Of a DNA stretch of 64,000 bases, positions 32,032 to 42,760 are shown in pieces. How positions within the stretch are numbered: position 1 is the first letter of the stretch; each line of letters opens with the position of its first letter. The position numbers were made by a program, and so were the translations under genes. The notes beneath the pieces were generated by a model, which saw only the letters and a list, made by a program, of their open reading frames with translations, did no database searches and had not been told where the DNA came from. Source of the DNA: Coenobita brevimanus. Lineage: Eukaryota; Arthropoda; Malacostraca; Decapoda; Coenobitidae. The DNA lies in assembly GCA_032717465.1 (NCBI GenBank), contig CM064632.1, positions 23,785,965 through 23,849,964 of the forward strand. Reading direction: 5' to 3'.

Positions 32032-32735
32032 CATCACTAGACAGCCGGACAACGACGAGAATACATAAGCGAGTCGTCAACGAAAGGGAATTATATTTCT
32101 TTCAGTAAATAGTTACTACCGTTTTCAAAAGTAATTGGGAACAAATAGTGCAACAGTAGGCTAATTCTGCGGATTACTATGCTTGGTACCTTTTTAACCC
32201 TATGAAACTGAACCATTACCGAAACTTTTGAAACTGGACCACTACCGAAATATTTGACCGTGGGTGCATGAAATTCCTCTGTTTTAGGCATGAGTCTCCT
32301 TGGTCACTATTGCGCATGTCCTCTAATCAAAAAAAGAACTCCATTTCAGCTCGGTTAATGGCCAAGTGAAGTCACTGTGCTATTTTAGGAATAATAAGGG
32401 AGATTCAGTTCCAGTTCATATCAGAGACTTGGCTGATTTTTTATCCAGCTCTCTTCCTTGTCCCTTGCCTCATTCTCTCTACCACTGTCCCTTGTCTGTC
32501 CCTGTCCTCCTCCCTCGTCCCTTGTCTCTGTCTCTGTCCCTGTCCCTTATCTCTGTCCAAAGACTACATAGTAATTGTGCAAATGGCTCAGTTCCGTCAG
32601 ATGAAATCAAACTGGCTACATTCAAATCAGCCCTCCAATCCCCTACACTGAACTGAAAGGGGTGAGGGATCTTTGTCAGGTTTGAGTACACGCACTACAG
32701 TATAGCATCTCTATCACCCACACGCAACAAGTAAC
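32030..32735. other. Non-coding stretch with dispersed-repeat fragments
   Basis: Contains 'ggctcagttccgtcagatga' at about 32585, also present at 4930, and a T/C-rich CTGTCCCTTGTC tract at 32455-32560. No gene recognised. Confidence 0.4.
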
Positions 32736-32740
32736 AAAGC

Positions 32741-32958
32741 CTATCCTACTTTTATTCCAACTTGGCCCAGATTTTCGCCACTTTGCGGCGTATTTCACGT
32801 AGCTCAGTGGCAGAAAAAGACAATACTACAGCTCTACATCCTGTCCACAGCACTTCTTGACTAGCATCATATTCTATTGTTAATTTATTGTTACAACTCA
32901 GCACTCAAGATGATAAGATGTCAGTTTCAGGCCAAGTTAGAGTAAAAAGAGCACAGAC
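32741..32958. mobile_element. Inverted-repeat element, family B
   Basis: 'attccaacttggcccagatt', 'gtatttcacgtagctcagtg', 'gcagaaaaagacaatactac', 'acaactcagcactcaagatg', 'aggccaagttagagtaaaaa'. Terminal arms of about 25 bp are inverted complements. Confidence 0.82.
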
Positions 32959-33339
32959 GTTTTGTTACATAAGGTTCACCTCGTCATCTGGGCTGGGGGT
33001 AAAAAACAGTAGTGGTTGTCGCATGGGAGAGAGGTGACATTATTCAGAAATACCGTACTAAATGTCGACGATTCTCTCTCTCTCTCTCTCTCTCTTAATT
33101 GTGTTTACCATCAGGACACAAGAGTTTAGGTACTGAAGAGGGTCCAAGTCAGGCCGAAGCTGCTGTATACCCAAACGTACTCAAACTGCGAACACGGTAT
33201 CTTACATTAACCTTTCTGAAGAATCCAGGATAGTGTGAGACAAGACACGCTGAACGTCACAGTAACACTTTCAAACAATAATTAGCACGCAGCCAGTGCA
33301 ACACCACTTCTGCACCCTACACCGGATCACAGAGCCGAC

Positions 33340-33808
33340 TATTTGACTTTGACCTGTTCCTTTAACTTTAGACTATTGGTTCTTAAAATTAAAGCATTAC
33401 ATCACGCCTAACTCTCACCTCCTACATTAACTGTGATTCAAATCACATCAAAGCACAGCTGACCTTGCAGTGTGACCTAACCTTTGACCAACTGTTCTTA
33501 AACTCTAATAATCTTCCATGCCTGACTCTCAACCCTTCCACCAAGTACGGTTCATAGTCATCAAAATCTTGGCTATATTGTCGGACCTTTGACCTTTCCG
33601 TATGACGCTGACGTGCGATCGACTTTTTGCAAAATCGAATCACTTCATTCTTGCTTTATGTGTACCTGTTTTAAGTTGACCCTGACAAGCGACCTTGACC
33701 TGTGATGATGTGATCTACTGTTCTCAAGAACAAAGAGTCATCCCCTTGGTTGATCCTCTAGCCTTCCACCAAGTTTGGGAACAATTGGATCAAATCTTAT
33801 CTTTTAAA

Positions 33809-33846
<38 letters not shown>

Positions 33847-33850
33847 GCAA
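33340..33850. repeat. Dispersed 'tgacctttgacc' repeat ending in (AC)n
   Basis: Three diverged blocks of roughly 120-180 bp, each with TGACCTTTGACC-like words, 'actgttctta/caag' and 'ccttccaccaagt', closing at 33809-33844 in (AC)n. The 'accaagtttgggaacaattg' word resembles the 818-846 repeat. I recall similar sequences in many aquatic invertebrates, but the family is not named here. Confidence 0.5.
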
Positions 33851-33949
33851 CAGTTCTCGCTTCCATACGTTTGGCATTACATCACTGTAAACTTAAATTC
33901 CATATAAATGGTCGCTCCCACAGCGTGAATGTTTGAATAGGGGAAGGAT

Positions 33950-34410
33950 ATTTTTTGTGGAGGTCGTAACACGGGGGTTAGTAGTGAACTTCTATGATAT
34001 ACAAACCAGATGAGCAAAAATGTAAAACGTAAAGCGGAAATAAAAGAAGAAGACCTAAAAACAGTTACTCAAGAGTCAGTAGAGGACCCTCATATATAAA
34101 ACAGATATGCAAAAGGTTAAAAAGTGAAACAGAAAAAAAAACATTAACACTGTTATAACAGAGTTGACAGTCGACCATGATATACAAAGCGGATATATAC
34201 AAGTTTACAACGTGGAACAAAAATTAATAAAAAATAAAAAATAAAATCACCGGTGGATTCCCACGACAAGTATATCAGGTATGCAAAAGACTTGAACTTA
34301 AAAGGGAAATTAAAATGTTGAAAACAATGATCTTAGGATAGTTCAAGTGGCATCTTTCGTGGAGGATATTGCAACTGCCATTCTGCAACTGATATTTTTT
34401 GTGGAACCTG
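33950..34410. repeat. Degenerate ~100-115-bp tandem region
   Basis: Blocks of the form 'tatacaa..cagatatgcaaa' followed by 'gtaaaacgtaaagcggaaat' or 'gtgaaacagaaaa' recur at about 34000, 34100, 34175 and 34270. They resume after the family B insertion at 34640-34708 and again at 35338 after the LINE insertion, so two elements have inserted into it. Confidence 0.6.
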
Positions 34411-34415
34411 TAAAA

Positions 34416-34644
34416 TATGAGTCACTATACTTTTTTTACTCTAACATGGCCTAAAACTGCCATCTCTCCTTCAATACTGACCTTTAACAAGATATTAACA
34501 CTAAAATATAATGCTAGTCACAATGAAGTGCTATGGAAAGGATGTAGAGCCGTAGCAGTGCCTTTTTCTGCCACTGAGCTACAGGAAATAAGCTGCAAAA
34601 GGACGAAAATCTGGGCCATGTTAAGGTGAAAGGAGTATAGCCGA
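34416..34644. mobile_element. Inverted-repeat element, family B (well preserved)
   Basis: 'actatactttttttactcta', 'acatggcctaaaactgccat', 'agtcacaatgaagtgctatg', 'gccactgagctacaggaaat', then 'ctgggccatgttaaggtgaa' and GGAGTATAGCC. The ~30-bp ends are inverted complements. It interrupts the degenerate tandem region. Confidence 0.87.
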
Positions 34645-34708
34645 CTGTCATAAAGTGAAGAGGGAATTAAAAAGTTGAAAATATTTACGCAGGTATGCAA
34701 ACGTGATA

Positions 34709-35329
34709 TTATCTATCTATCTATCTATTCCAGACGCCTTTATCCCGTACGGGGTGGCCACGAACAAATCGCCTCCACGTCACCCTGTCCCCTGCCATTT
34801 CACTGCCCTGCTCCCAACTCACACCCCCCTCTCTCATATACCTCTCCACTCCATCCCTCCATCTCATCCTCGGCCTTCCCCTCCTTCTCCCCCCCTCCAC
34901 CTCACTCACATACACTCTCCTCGTCAGTCTCTCACCCTCCATCCTCTCCACATGGCCAAACCACCTCAGTGTGTTCCTCCTAACGCTTCCTATCACATCC
35001 ACATCCACACCACAACGCTCCTTTATATTCTCATTTGTCAGCCTGTCTCTCCATGTGACTCCACAGGCTCCTCTTAAATAACTCATTTCCATTGTTCTCA
35101 CTCTTGACTTGTGTCCTTCCAACAACGTCCAAGCTTCACTTCCATACGTCAGAGTTGGTATCACAATACTGTCATGAAGAAACTTTTTCACTTCCATGCA
35201 CACTTCCCTGTTTCTTATGACTGCTTTCAAGGAACCAGCAACCTTTCTTCCTTGTTGAAAATGTGTGTACGTTTAAGTACTTGGGGAGTGTGATGAGTAA
35301 GGATGGAAGTTTGGAGGGTGAAGTACAAC
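34709..35329 (-). mobile_element. RTE-like LINE 3' fragment with 5' inversion
   Basis: Minus-strand LINE 3' end, flanked by the 9-bp direct repeat AACGTGATA (34700-34708 and 35330-35338). The 3' end (low coordinates) has a (TCTA)n tail, read as (ATAG)n in the element. From 34727 to about 35255 the coding part is on the minus strand. From about 35257 to 35329 the next upstream piece of the same element is on the plus strand, the arrangement produced by twin priming in other LINEs. Confidence 0.85.
34721..35255 (-). pseudogene. RTE-like LINE ORF2 C-terminal fragment
   Basis: About 175 residues of the region after the reverse transcriptase palm: GSLKAVIRNREV, VIPTLTYGSEAWTL, MSYLRGACGVTWRDRL, RRNTLRWFGHVERM, GRPRMRWRDGV, WRRFVRGHP. 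The TLxYGSExW and LRWFGHxxRM blocks are typical of LINE endonuclease-reverse transcriptase C-termini. I assign RTE-like tentatively, because of the missing poly-A and short-repeat tail. Same family as 48371-49117, 46440-46755 and 38000-38118. Upstream sequence continues inverted at 35257-35329 (FKYLGSVMSKDGS). Confidence 0.8.
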
Positions 35330-35684
35330 AACGTGATACGCAAACATGAAACGGAAATTAAACAGTTATAAACAACTACCCTGAGATACTGCAACAGAGA
35401 ATACCGTACAAAAGTCTACTAAAAAAGGCATTGCCATCTATTTACACACTCAGTATTTTTTTTTTTTTTACTTAATTCTTGTCATCGACAAATTTACTCA
35501 GCTGGGGAGGGGGGGAGAATCGTAGCGAAGGCGATTTGTAAGTCTCCATTAAATCTATTGAGAGTAAAGGGTTTCTCCCAAGTGAGTTAAATTACCTGCT
35601 GGGAGCCAAAATGAAAACATCCAAATTAGTAGTCGACTCGTTTATGTATGAGGACGTGTTTGCAGTATCGTTCCTGCTAGCGCC

Positions 35685-36002
35685 AGACGCCTTCATCCCT
35701 AACACCTTTTCCTTAACAATTTTCCAGACTATCCATTAATATCCTCTTTCTTGGTTCTTACATCTTTGTGATGTCGAGATAGATGGCATGAATAACTCTC
35801 GTCGGTTAAGGAAGCTCCCTATTACCATTTCCTTAATGATTATTTTTCAGACTATCCATTAATATCCGCCTCTAATACCTTTTTAATGTAGACACAGATT
35901 GCATGAATAACACACAAAAATATAGTACCGAAGCAGAATCAGAAATAAACCGGTAAAGAAAAGGTGTTAGTAAACTTCCTAACCGAACGAGAATACCGCC
36001 CC
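35685..36002. mobile_element. Inverted-repeat element, family A (partial duplication)
   Basis: A full copy from about 35794 ('tctcgtcggttaaggaagct') to 'cgaacgagaataccgcccc'. It is preceded by a second copy of the left portion (35690-35790, 'taacaccttttccttaacaa', 'cagactatccattaatatcc'). The shared interior 'cagactatccattaatatcc' differs from most other copies, indicating a subfamily. Confidence 0.7.
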
Positions 36003-36034
36003 AGGTCTGAGTGACGGGGTTAATCAGTGAAAAT

Positions 36035-36164
36035 TAACCACTTCAGCCCAAGGACGTCATGTATATTTTATTCCTACAACTCCCAGACGATTTTATTCAG
36101 CGCAGGAGAGGCTTTTCGAACAGGAGAGGTTAGATACAGCCTTCATTAACCCTCTCACTGCCAA
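36035..36164. repeat. Dispersed repeat family D
   Basis: 'ttaaccacttcagcccaagg', 'cagacgattttattcagcgc', 'ggagaggttagatacagcct', 'cattaaccctctcactgcca'. Best match to 5282-5415. Confidence 0.6.
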
Positions 36165-36378
36165 GGGCTCATTTTCTCATTGGTTGAGGAAGCTCCTTAA
36201 CACCTTTTCCTAGGCGATTTATTTTACTGCATCTAGTCCTCTTTTGTTACAGAAATCGTTCCGAAATCACCATAATCTATATAAATAACGCCCAAAGGAT
36301 ATTAACCACCCATACCCAAAACTAAATCGCTGAGGAAAAGGTGCTAGGGAGTTTCCTTACTGAACAAGAACACGGGTC
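36165..36378. mobile_element. Inverted-repeat element, family A
   Basis: About 214 bp: 'ggttgaggaagctccttaac', 'accttttcctaggcgattta', interior in the orientation 'ataaataacgc..aaaggatattaacc', and the arm 'aatcgctgaggaaaaggtgc'. Adjacent to the family D repeat. Confidence 0.82.
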
Positions 36379-36539
36379 AGGGTGATCTAAGCTTAAAAGA
36401 ATCGTAGAGGCAGTAGGAATATACTGAAGGACGTTACTGGATTGAAGGAGGTAAAAAAAACTTACGGACTAACCAACGTGAAGGATATCGCCTCATCACA
36501 AGGGAAATGACGGTGGGTAAGTGGCCGTGGGATGCGTAG

Positions 36540-37600
36540 TGGTAAAGTCATCACCACCATCACCACCATACCAACAAACACTTTATCATCACGCTTACAC
36601 TAAAGAGTACAACACTATCACAACCACTGCAACTACCTCCTTCGACACACCTGCATCACCACCATCACCACCACACACTCACCATCAAACTCGCCACCAT
36701 CACCACAGCAACAACCCACATCCCATCACCACCACCACCATCGCCACCACCACCATCACCACAGCAACAAACCACACTCCACCACCACCATCACCACAGC
36801 AACAAACCTCACTCCACCACCACTATCATCACAGCAACAAACTACATTCCACCACCACCATCACTATCACCACAGCAACAATCCACACTCCATCACCACC
36901 ATCATCACAGCAACAAACCACACTCCACCACCACTATCACCACAGCAACAAACCACACTCCACCACCACCACCACCGTTATCACACTTACATCACCACCA
37001 CCATCACTACAATTACACCACCACCCCAACAACAACTACACCACCACCATCACCACAACAACAAACTACACACCACATCACCACAACAACAAACTACACA
37101 CCACATCACCACAACAACAAACTATACACCACATCACCACAACAACAAACTATACACCACATCACCACAACAACAAACTATACACCACATCACCACAACA
37201 ACAAACTATACACCACATCACCACAACAACAAACTATACACCACATCACCACAACAACAAACTATACACCACATCACCACAACAACAAACTATACACCAC
37301 ATCACCACAACAACAAACTATACACCACATCACCACAACAACAAACTATACACCACATCACCACAACAACAAACTACACACCACATCACCACAACAACAA
37401 ACTACACACCACATCACCACAACAATAACACTCTACACACCACCATCACCACAACAACAAACTACACACATCACCACAACAATAACACTCTACACACCAC
37501 CATCACCACCACCACCATCACACTCACACTCACCATCATCAACACAGCAACAAATTACACCACCAGCATCACCACCACGTCAGTATTCACCATTGCAAGT
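36540..37600. repeat. CAC/ACA-rich tract with a 28-bp minisatellite
   Basis: Degenerate CACCAT, CACAGCAACAA words at 36540-37060. Then a 28-bp unit, ACACCACATC-ACCACAACAA-CAAACTAT, repeats about 13 times at 37068-37430 and grades into longer variants. Because 28 is not a multiple of three, the 376-codon frame across it shows a 28-residue cycle through all three frames, so it is not a protein gene. Confidence 0.93.
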
Positions 37601-37744
37601 CCTATTTCAAATGTGGTGACGGAAGAGGAAAATAAGCATTGGGTGGAGTAAGGCAAAAACGCAATGAAACATCAAAAGACTACTTTGATGCTTTCCTGGG
37701 TCTTTAGCGGAACCATGAGCGTCTGATTAACAGTGTCACTCCAA

Positions 37745-37975
37745 TATCGCGGTGACGGAGAGACGCCTTCACGTGGTGGCACTGATATAACCCAGCGGCT
37801 CCTCTTCCCTGTTATACAAACGTCCCTCAACTTCCTCTCTATCCCCCGACAGTAGGACAGTGGACTGCTAGAGATGGACAGTTTCAGTCTGCAGTTCACC
37901 GTTTTCAAATTTCAGATGAACCTGGGACAACAACAACAAGAACAACAACCATTATTACTACTGCTACAACTACAA
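37745..37975 (+). mobile_element. SINE-like dispersed repeat, copy 3
   Basis: 'gacgccttcacgtggtggca', 'acagtggactgctagag', 'cagatgaacctgggacaaca', then a CAA/ACT trinucleotide tail. Colinear with 2482-2690. Confidence 0.6.
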
Positions 37976-37999
37976 CTACCACTATCTACCTGTCTTTGT

Positions 38000-38118
38000 T
38001 TCTATCTATAGCCAGACACCTCAATTCCGTAAGGGATGGCCACAAACGAATTACCTACATGTCACTCTGTCCCCTGCCATTTCGCTGCCCTACCCCAAAC
38101 TTACACCTCCCTCTCCCA
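38000..38118 (-). mobile_element. RTE-like LINE 3' terminal fragment
   Basis: 'gccagacacctcaattccgt', 'aagggatggccacaaacgaa', 'ctctgtcccctgccatttcg' match the 3' ends at 34727 and 48361. The (TCTA)n tail at about 37985-38008 is degraded. It stops at a (TAC)n tract at 38121-38150. Confidence 0.75.
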
Positions 38119-38164
38119 TATACTACTACTACAAAGTACTACTACTACAAAATCGTGTCTTTTT

Positions 38165-38440
38165 CTTTTCCGTGCAGAATCTCTGGACAACTAAAATATG
38201 CATACGAGAAATTCTACAAACTGAAGTTAGTCAGATATATTTTTGATCAACCTCTTCACAACAATGGAGTCCCACTAATTTCAATAAAATCATCTGGTAA
38301 AAGAACGAAAAGAAACAAAACGTCAACATACAGAGAGGACCAACAACGGACATTGGTTTTACAGAGACTTCTGCTTCTGCATTTTCCTGTTCGTGTTTCC
38401 TACCTACTCATAAAAATGGAAAAGAAAAAGAAAGAATAAC
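38165..38440 (+). other. Open segment with splice-acceptor-like start, identity unknown
   Basis: After a pyrimidine run 'tctttttcttttccgtgcag' (a good 3' splice-site sequence, AG at 38177-38178) the frame stays open for about 85 codons. It encodes a K/R/Y/L-containing sequence with low repeat content (SGQLKYAYEKFYKLKLV, FDQPLHNNGVPLISIKSS). No family recognised, and no paired donor site or neighbouring exon. It may be an exon, an unknown repeat, or chance. Confidence 0.2.
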
Positions 38441-38449
38441 TTTAACACC

Positions 38450-39050
38450 CAATCTCATGTTTTCCTATTCGGGAACCAGGGACCAGAGACGAGGCTAATG
38501 TAGGCCAGCACATTAATTTTATGCGCAGGACACAGACTTAAATCCCCGGCAGCATTTTAGGATACAGACACTTCCAGTCATGTGTGGGAGTTTCCAGCCT
38601 GAGTATCTATGGGTGCAGCCACACTTGCTTCAAATATGCGATCGACAACACGAAATAAGGCTCCGGGGTCCGACCAGCCACCAGACTCTAATACTGTAGC
38701 GGCTCCAACCCTGTACTTCGTTTCGTCTTGTCGATCACATGTTTGCTGTGAGGCCGCGCACTAAGTCATGGCCAGCACTCCTACCCTCAAATTCTTTATC
38801 AGAACAGGTGGTTTGTTTTTACCTGGTGCAAACTGGCCATGAAATTCCAAATCTTACTTATAAGGTAAAAATAAGTCTCCTTAGTTACTAATCAAAACAT
38901 CCGTCCAGTCTGATTACACCTGGCTATTAACAGACCCAAGATATGTATAATCGTTCACCGAGGTTTTGTACTGTACAGCAATTAAAGACCAACCAGAACA
39001 ATGCAAGGCGCCACAAGTGTAAAAGAACGACTGCAAATGCGTAAGGTTGG
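38450..39050. other. Non-coding stretch, no gene recognised
   Basis: Unique-looking sequence with short ORFs only. 'ataagtctccttagttact' near 38870 has a relative near 50730. Confidence 0.4.

Positions 39051-39051
<1 letters not shown>

Positions 39052-39112
<61 letters not shown>
39052..39112. repeat. (CA)n microsatellite
   Basis: About 30 CA units. Confidence 0.97.
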
Positions 39113-39114
<2 letters not shown>

Positions 39115-39249
39115 GTAAAATGTGAAGTATTTACTAACCTAGAATCAGATATACAAACGTATGATTAAATATTCCTTTCCTGGAAAAAACAAGATGCAGG
39201 AGAAAATTATGCATTTTCTCCTAATCCATCCTTAAACAAATAAATAAAT

Positions 39250-39327
39250 AGCAGTAGTAGTAGTAGTAATAGTAGTAGTAGTAGTAGTAGTAGTAGCAGT
39301 AGTAGTAGTAGCAGTAGTAGTAGTAGC

Positions 39328-39365
<38 letters not shown>

Positions 39366-39446
39366 CAGTAGTAGTAGTAGCAGTAGTAGTAGCAATAGTA
39401 GTAGTAGTAGTAGTAGTAGAAGCAATAATAATAATAATAATAATTA
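39250..39446. repeat. (AGT)n trinucleotide array grading into (AAT)n
   Basis: About 57 AGT triplets with regularly spaced AGC variants, then AAT triplets. Poly-leucine and YYYC frames are artefacts. Confidence 0.95.
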
Positions 39447-39790
39447 ATAATAGCAGCTATTTCTAATTTTCCTTTATAACGAACACCTTTGTTATCAAAG
39501 AAGCAAGGGTCATGGTAATATTCTGTACCCTCCTTGTCCTTCCTGTTAAAAGAAATCCAACTTACGACAGATAATCCATCGTAAGTATGTCTTAAGAATC
39601 CCACCCCAGGACTATTTACCAAGCTTAGGTAAGTGTAAAGGAACTATTGACGCCCCCTGTGAGCCAGCGTGGTCATCTCTACTCCTAACCTCATGAAGTT
39701 ATAAAGGAAGAATTGACCTTTTATATGTAATTATTCGCCTGGAGCCCCCACAAGTGTCAAGCAATTACTCATCAACCAGGACAACACCCT

Positions 39791-39794
<4 letters not shown>

Positions 39795-39878
<84 letters not shown>
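39795..39878. repeat. (GA)n microsatellite
   Basis: About 42 GA units. Confidence 0.97.
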
Positions 39879-39880
<2 letters not shown>

Positions 39881-40019
39881 ACTTCCTCCTTTTCTCAGGC
39901 AACAAAGTTTGGGGTAAATCCACTTCTTGAGTAGATTAGCCATGGCAATTACCACCGTGACCACACAAGACCCGCCATAATTGTGCCTATATGTGGTTAT
40001 GACCCTTGACCTTGGATGC

Positions 40020-40600
40020 AATATACCTGACAGGTGTGCGGTGAGGAAGCTTGGAGGGAAGGGAGGCGTGGGTGGACGGAAAAGAACGGAAAGGATGGGT
40101 AAAATCTGGGAAAGGGTGGGAAAATGAGGTGTCAGGGTGGGGGACGTGAGTAATACAGGTGACAGGTGTGTGTAGAAAGTGACTGTCGGGGGGAGGAGTT
40201 AGAAGATAAACCGAGGAAGGAAAAACTAATTAAATATAGAAAAAAATCCACACACCAGACTACAGGTGTCGCCCAACAAGTAACCCTGCATAATGAGCGT
40301 TTACCTTTGGGGGCTTTATAAGCTCACCTGGAGGACTTATTACACCTCGTTGCCATCCCCACCAACGTTCAGAAACAGTGGAAGTGATAAGCATTACAAA
40401 CACACACATGGCCGACACATCCTAAACCCTCCCACTACATCGCTGTTTTTATTTTTGTTCCCTCCAGATATTACTTAAGACAGGAGAAGTCTTGCGAAAT
40501 GGAAGGTTTATAAACAGCCTTGACTGACATGTTCTTTAAAGCTGGAAAAATCTTCGACAAGTATCAAGACTATTATACGATTTCATTGGACGACCACATC
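40020..40600. other. Non-coding stretch
   Basis: G-rich first part; a family D fragment at about 40459-40530 ('gagaagtcttgcgaaatgga'). No gene recognised. Confidence 0.4.
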
Positions 40601-40719
40601 ACAATGACTTGTTCCATATAGTCCCCGTGCCAGCAACACAGAAGAGTGATAATAATCAATGCAAACAAACATTCCCACATCTAAGCCATGTCACTGACGA
40701 TGGATGGTGGTCGGAAGGC

Positions 40720-41075
40720 GTGGTGTTCGTGCTGGTAAGAGGAGTGGTGGTGGTGGTGGAAAGGAGTGGTGGTGGTGGTGGGAAGGGGTGGCGGTGGTGG
40801 TAGTGGTTCTAAAAGAGGGTAGTGGTGGTGTTACGAGAGGATATTGGTGGTGATGGTGGTGGTAAATGAGGATGGTGGTGGTGGTGGTGCTGGTTTTAAA
40901 AGAGGACAGTGGTGGTGGTGTTAAGAGTGGGATGTGATGCTGGTGGTGGTAAGAGAGGATAGTGGGTGGTTGTGGTGGTGGCAGTGTTAAAAGAGGATAG
41001 TGGTGGTGGTGTTTGGAGAGGGTTGTGGTAATGGTGGTGGGAAAAGAAGTGGCAGTAGAGGTGGGGGGTGCAGCA
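40720..41075. repeat. Degenerate GGT triplet tract
   Basis: GGTGGTGG blocks separated by AAAAGAGGA/TTAAGAG words every ~50-60 bp, a diverged minisatellite. Confidence 0.85.
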
Positions 41076-41233
41076 GTGTATATTATTCTTCCAGTGATGG
41101 GTACATCATTAGTAGTTTATTTAATCCACTGCTACATGACTTCACTTAGCTTAGTGTGTCACAGAAGCCACAGTGTTAAATGACTTAGTACTCTGTATAA
41201 AGAACTGCAATGTCTGACCCACATAATACATAA

Positions 41234-41234
41234 C

Positions 41235-41269
<35 letters not shown>

Positions 41270-41283
41270 TAATAGTAATAATA

Positions 41284-41323
<40 letters not shown>
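41234..41323. repeat. (AAT)n microsatellite
   Basis: About 30 AAT triplets with AAC and AGT variants. Confidence 0.95.
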
Positions 41324-41324
<1 letters not shown>

Positions 41325-41507
41325 TCTTGGCTTTCAACCTTAAACCCTGTCATGGGGTAGTTGTGAGTAAATCTGTAACTATCTGTTGTATTAAAAATGA
41401 CTGGTGTTTCTATTTTTTAAAATAACAGTTTGAGTAACGCAACTGCCTTTAGTCTATACAAAAAAATAAATAAATAAATAAAGTCGCAGGAGAATTTTAG
41501 CCCAAAA

Positions 41508-42552
41508 TTAGTCTTCATATTGCATTGTTTAACTGTGTACAATATTAGTCTGTATATTGTGTTGTTTAACTGTGTACAGTATTACTCTGTATATTGTATT
41601 GTTTAACTGTGTACAATATTACTCTGTATACTGTATTGTTTAACTGTGTACAATATTACTCTGTATACTGTATTGTTTAACTGTGTACAATATTACTCTG
41701 TATACTGTATTGTTTAACTGTGTACAATATTACTCTGTATATTGTATTGTTTAACTGTGTACAATATTACTCTGTATACTGTATTGTTTAACTGTGTACA
41801 ATATTAGTCTGTATACTGTATTGTTTAACTGTGTACAATATTAGTCTGTATATTGTATTGTTTAACTGTGTACAATATTAGTCTGTATATTGTATTGTTT
41901 AACTGTGTACAATATTAGTCTGTACAGTATTTGTGTTGTTTAACTGTGTACAGTATTAGTCTGTATATTGTATTGTTTAATTGTGTACAATATTAGTCTG
42001 TATTTGTGTTGTTTAACTGTGTACAATATTAGTCTGTATATTGTATTGTTTAACTGTGTACAATATTAGTCTGTACAGTATTTGTGTTGTTTAACTGTGT
42101 ACAGTATTAGTCTGTATATTGTATTGTTTAATTGTGTACAATATTAGTCTGTATTTGTGTTGTTTAACTGTGTACAATATTAGTCTGTATATTGTATTGT
42201 TTAATTGTGTACAATATTAGTCTGTATTTGTGTTGTTTAACTGTGTACAATATTAGTCTGTACAGTATTTGTGTTGTTTAACTGTGTACAATATTAGTCT
42301 GTATATTGTATTGTTTAATTGTGTACAATATTAGTCTGTACAGTATTTGTGTTGTTTAACTGTGTACAATATTAGTCTGTATATTGTATTGTTTAACTGT
42401 GTACAATATTAGTCTGTACAGTATTTGTGTTGTTTAACTGTGTACAATATTAGTCTGTATATTGTATTGTTTAATTGTGTACAATATTAGTCTGTATTTG
42501 TGTTGTTTAACTGTGTACAATATTAGTCTGTATATTGTGTTGTTTAACTCTG
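41508..42552. repeat. 37-bp minisatellite with higher-order repeat structure
   Basis: About 28 units built around TTGTTTAACTGTGTACAATA. The left half (to about 41910) is a simple 37-bp array. The right half mixes 37-bp units with a 41-bp variant (CTGTACAGTATTTGTG) and a 36-bp variant (CTGTATTTGTG). The 41-bp variant recurs at 41921, 42072, 42259, 42337 and 42415, giving spacings 151, 187, 78 and 78, i.e. combinations of 41+37+36+37 and 41+37. Confidence 0.95.
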
Positions 42553-42589
42553 TAAAGTATCTCTTTCAATGCACCCAAAACGCCTTAAA

Positions 42590-42760
42590 ATTATCTATCT
42601 ATCTATTGCCAGACGCCACAATCCCGTAAGGGGTGGCCATTTGACTTTGAGTTATTTGTTTTATGGGGAGGGGCACTAATCCTCCACCAACCCACTTGTT
42701 GACACGTAGGGAGCACGTATGATTTGGTTACCCAGCTCCTAAACACTGCATCTAAAGCTT
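42590..42760 (-). mobile_element. SINE-like element with (ATAG)n tail shared with the RTE-like LINE
   Basis: (TCTA)n, then 'ttgccagacgccacaatccc' and 'gtaaggggtggcca', identical in kind to the LINE 3' ends at 34727 and 48361. Beyond that the sequence differs from the LINE ('ttgactttgagttatttgtt', 'acggggaggggcact', 'ccaacccac.tgttgaca'). The same body recurs at 62086-62280. Confidence 0.75.

Noticed and set aside
37068..37430. CRISPR-like appearance of 28-bp repeats
   Set aside because: No spacers between repeats.
36521..37651. 376-codon plus-strand frame
   Set aside because: Translation of CAC/CAA triplets and a 28-bp minisatellite that cycles phase; no protein signature.
41508..42552. CRISPR-like appearance of 37-bp repeats
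   Set aside because: Units are contiguous without unique spacers and the context is eukaryotic; it is a minisatellite.
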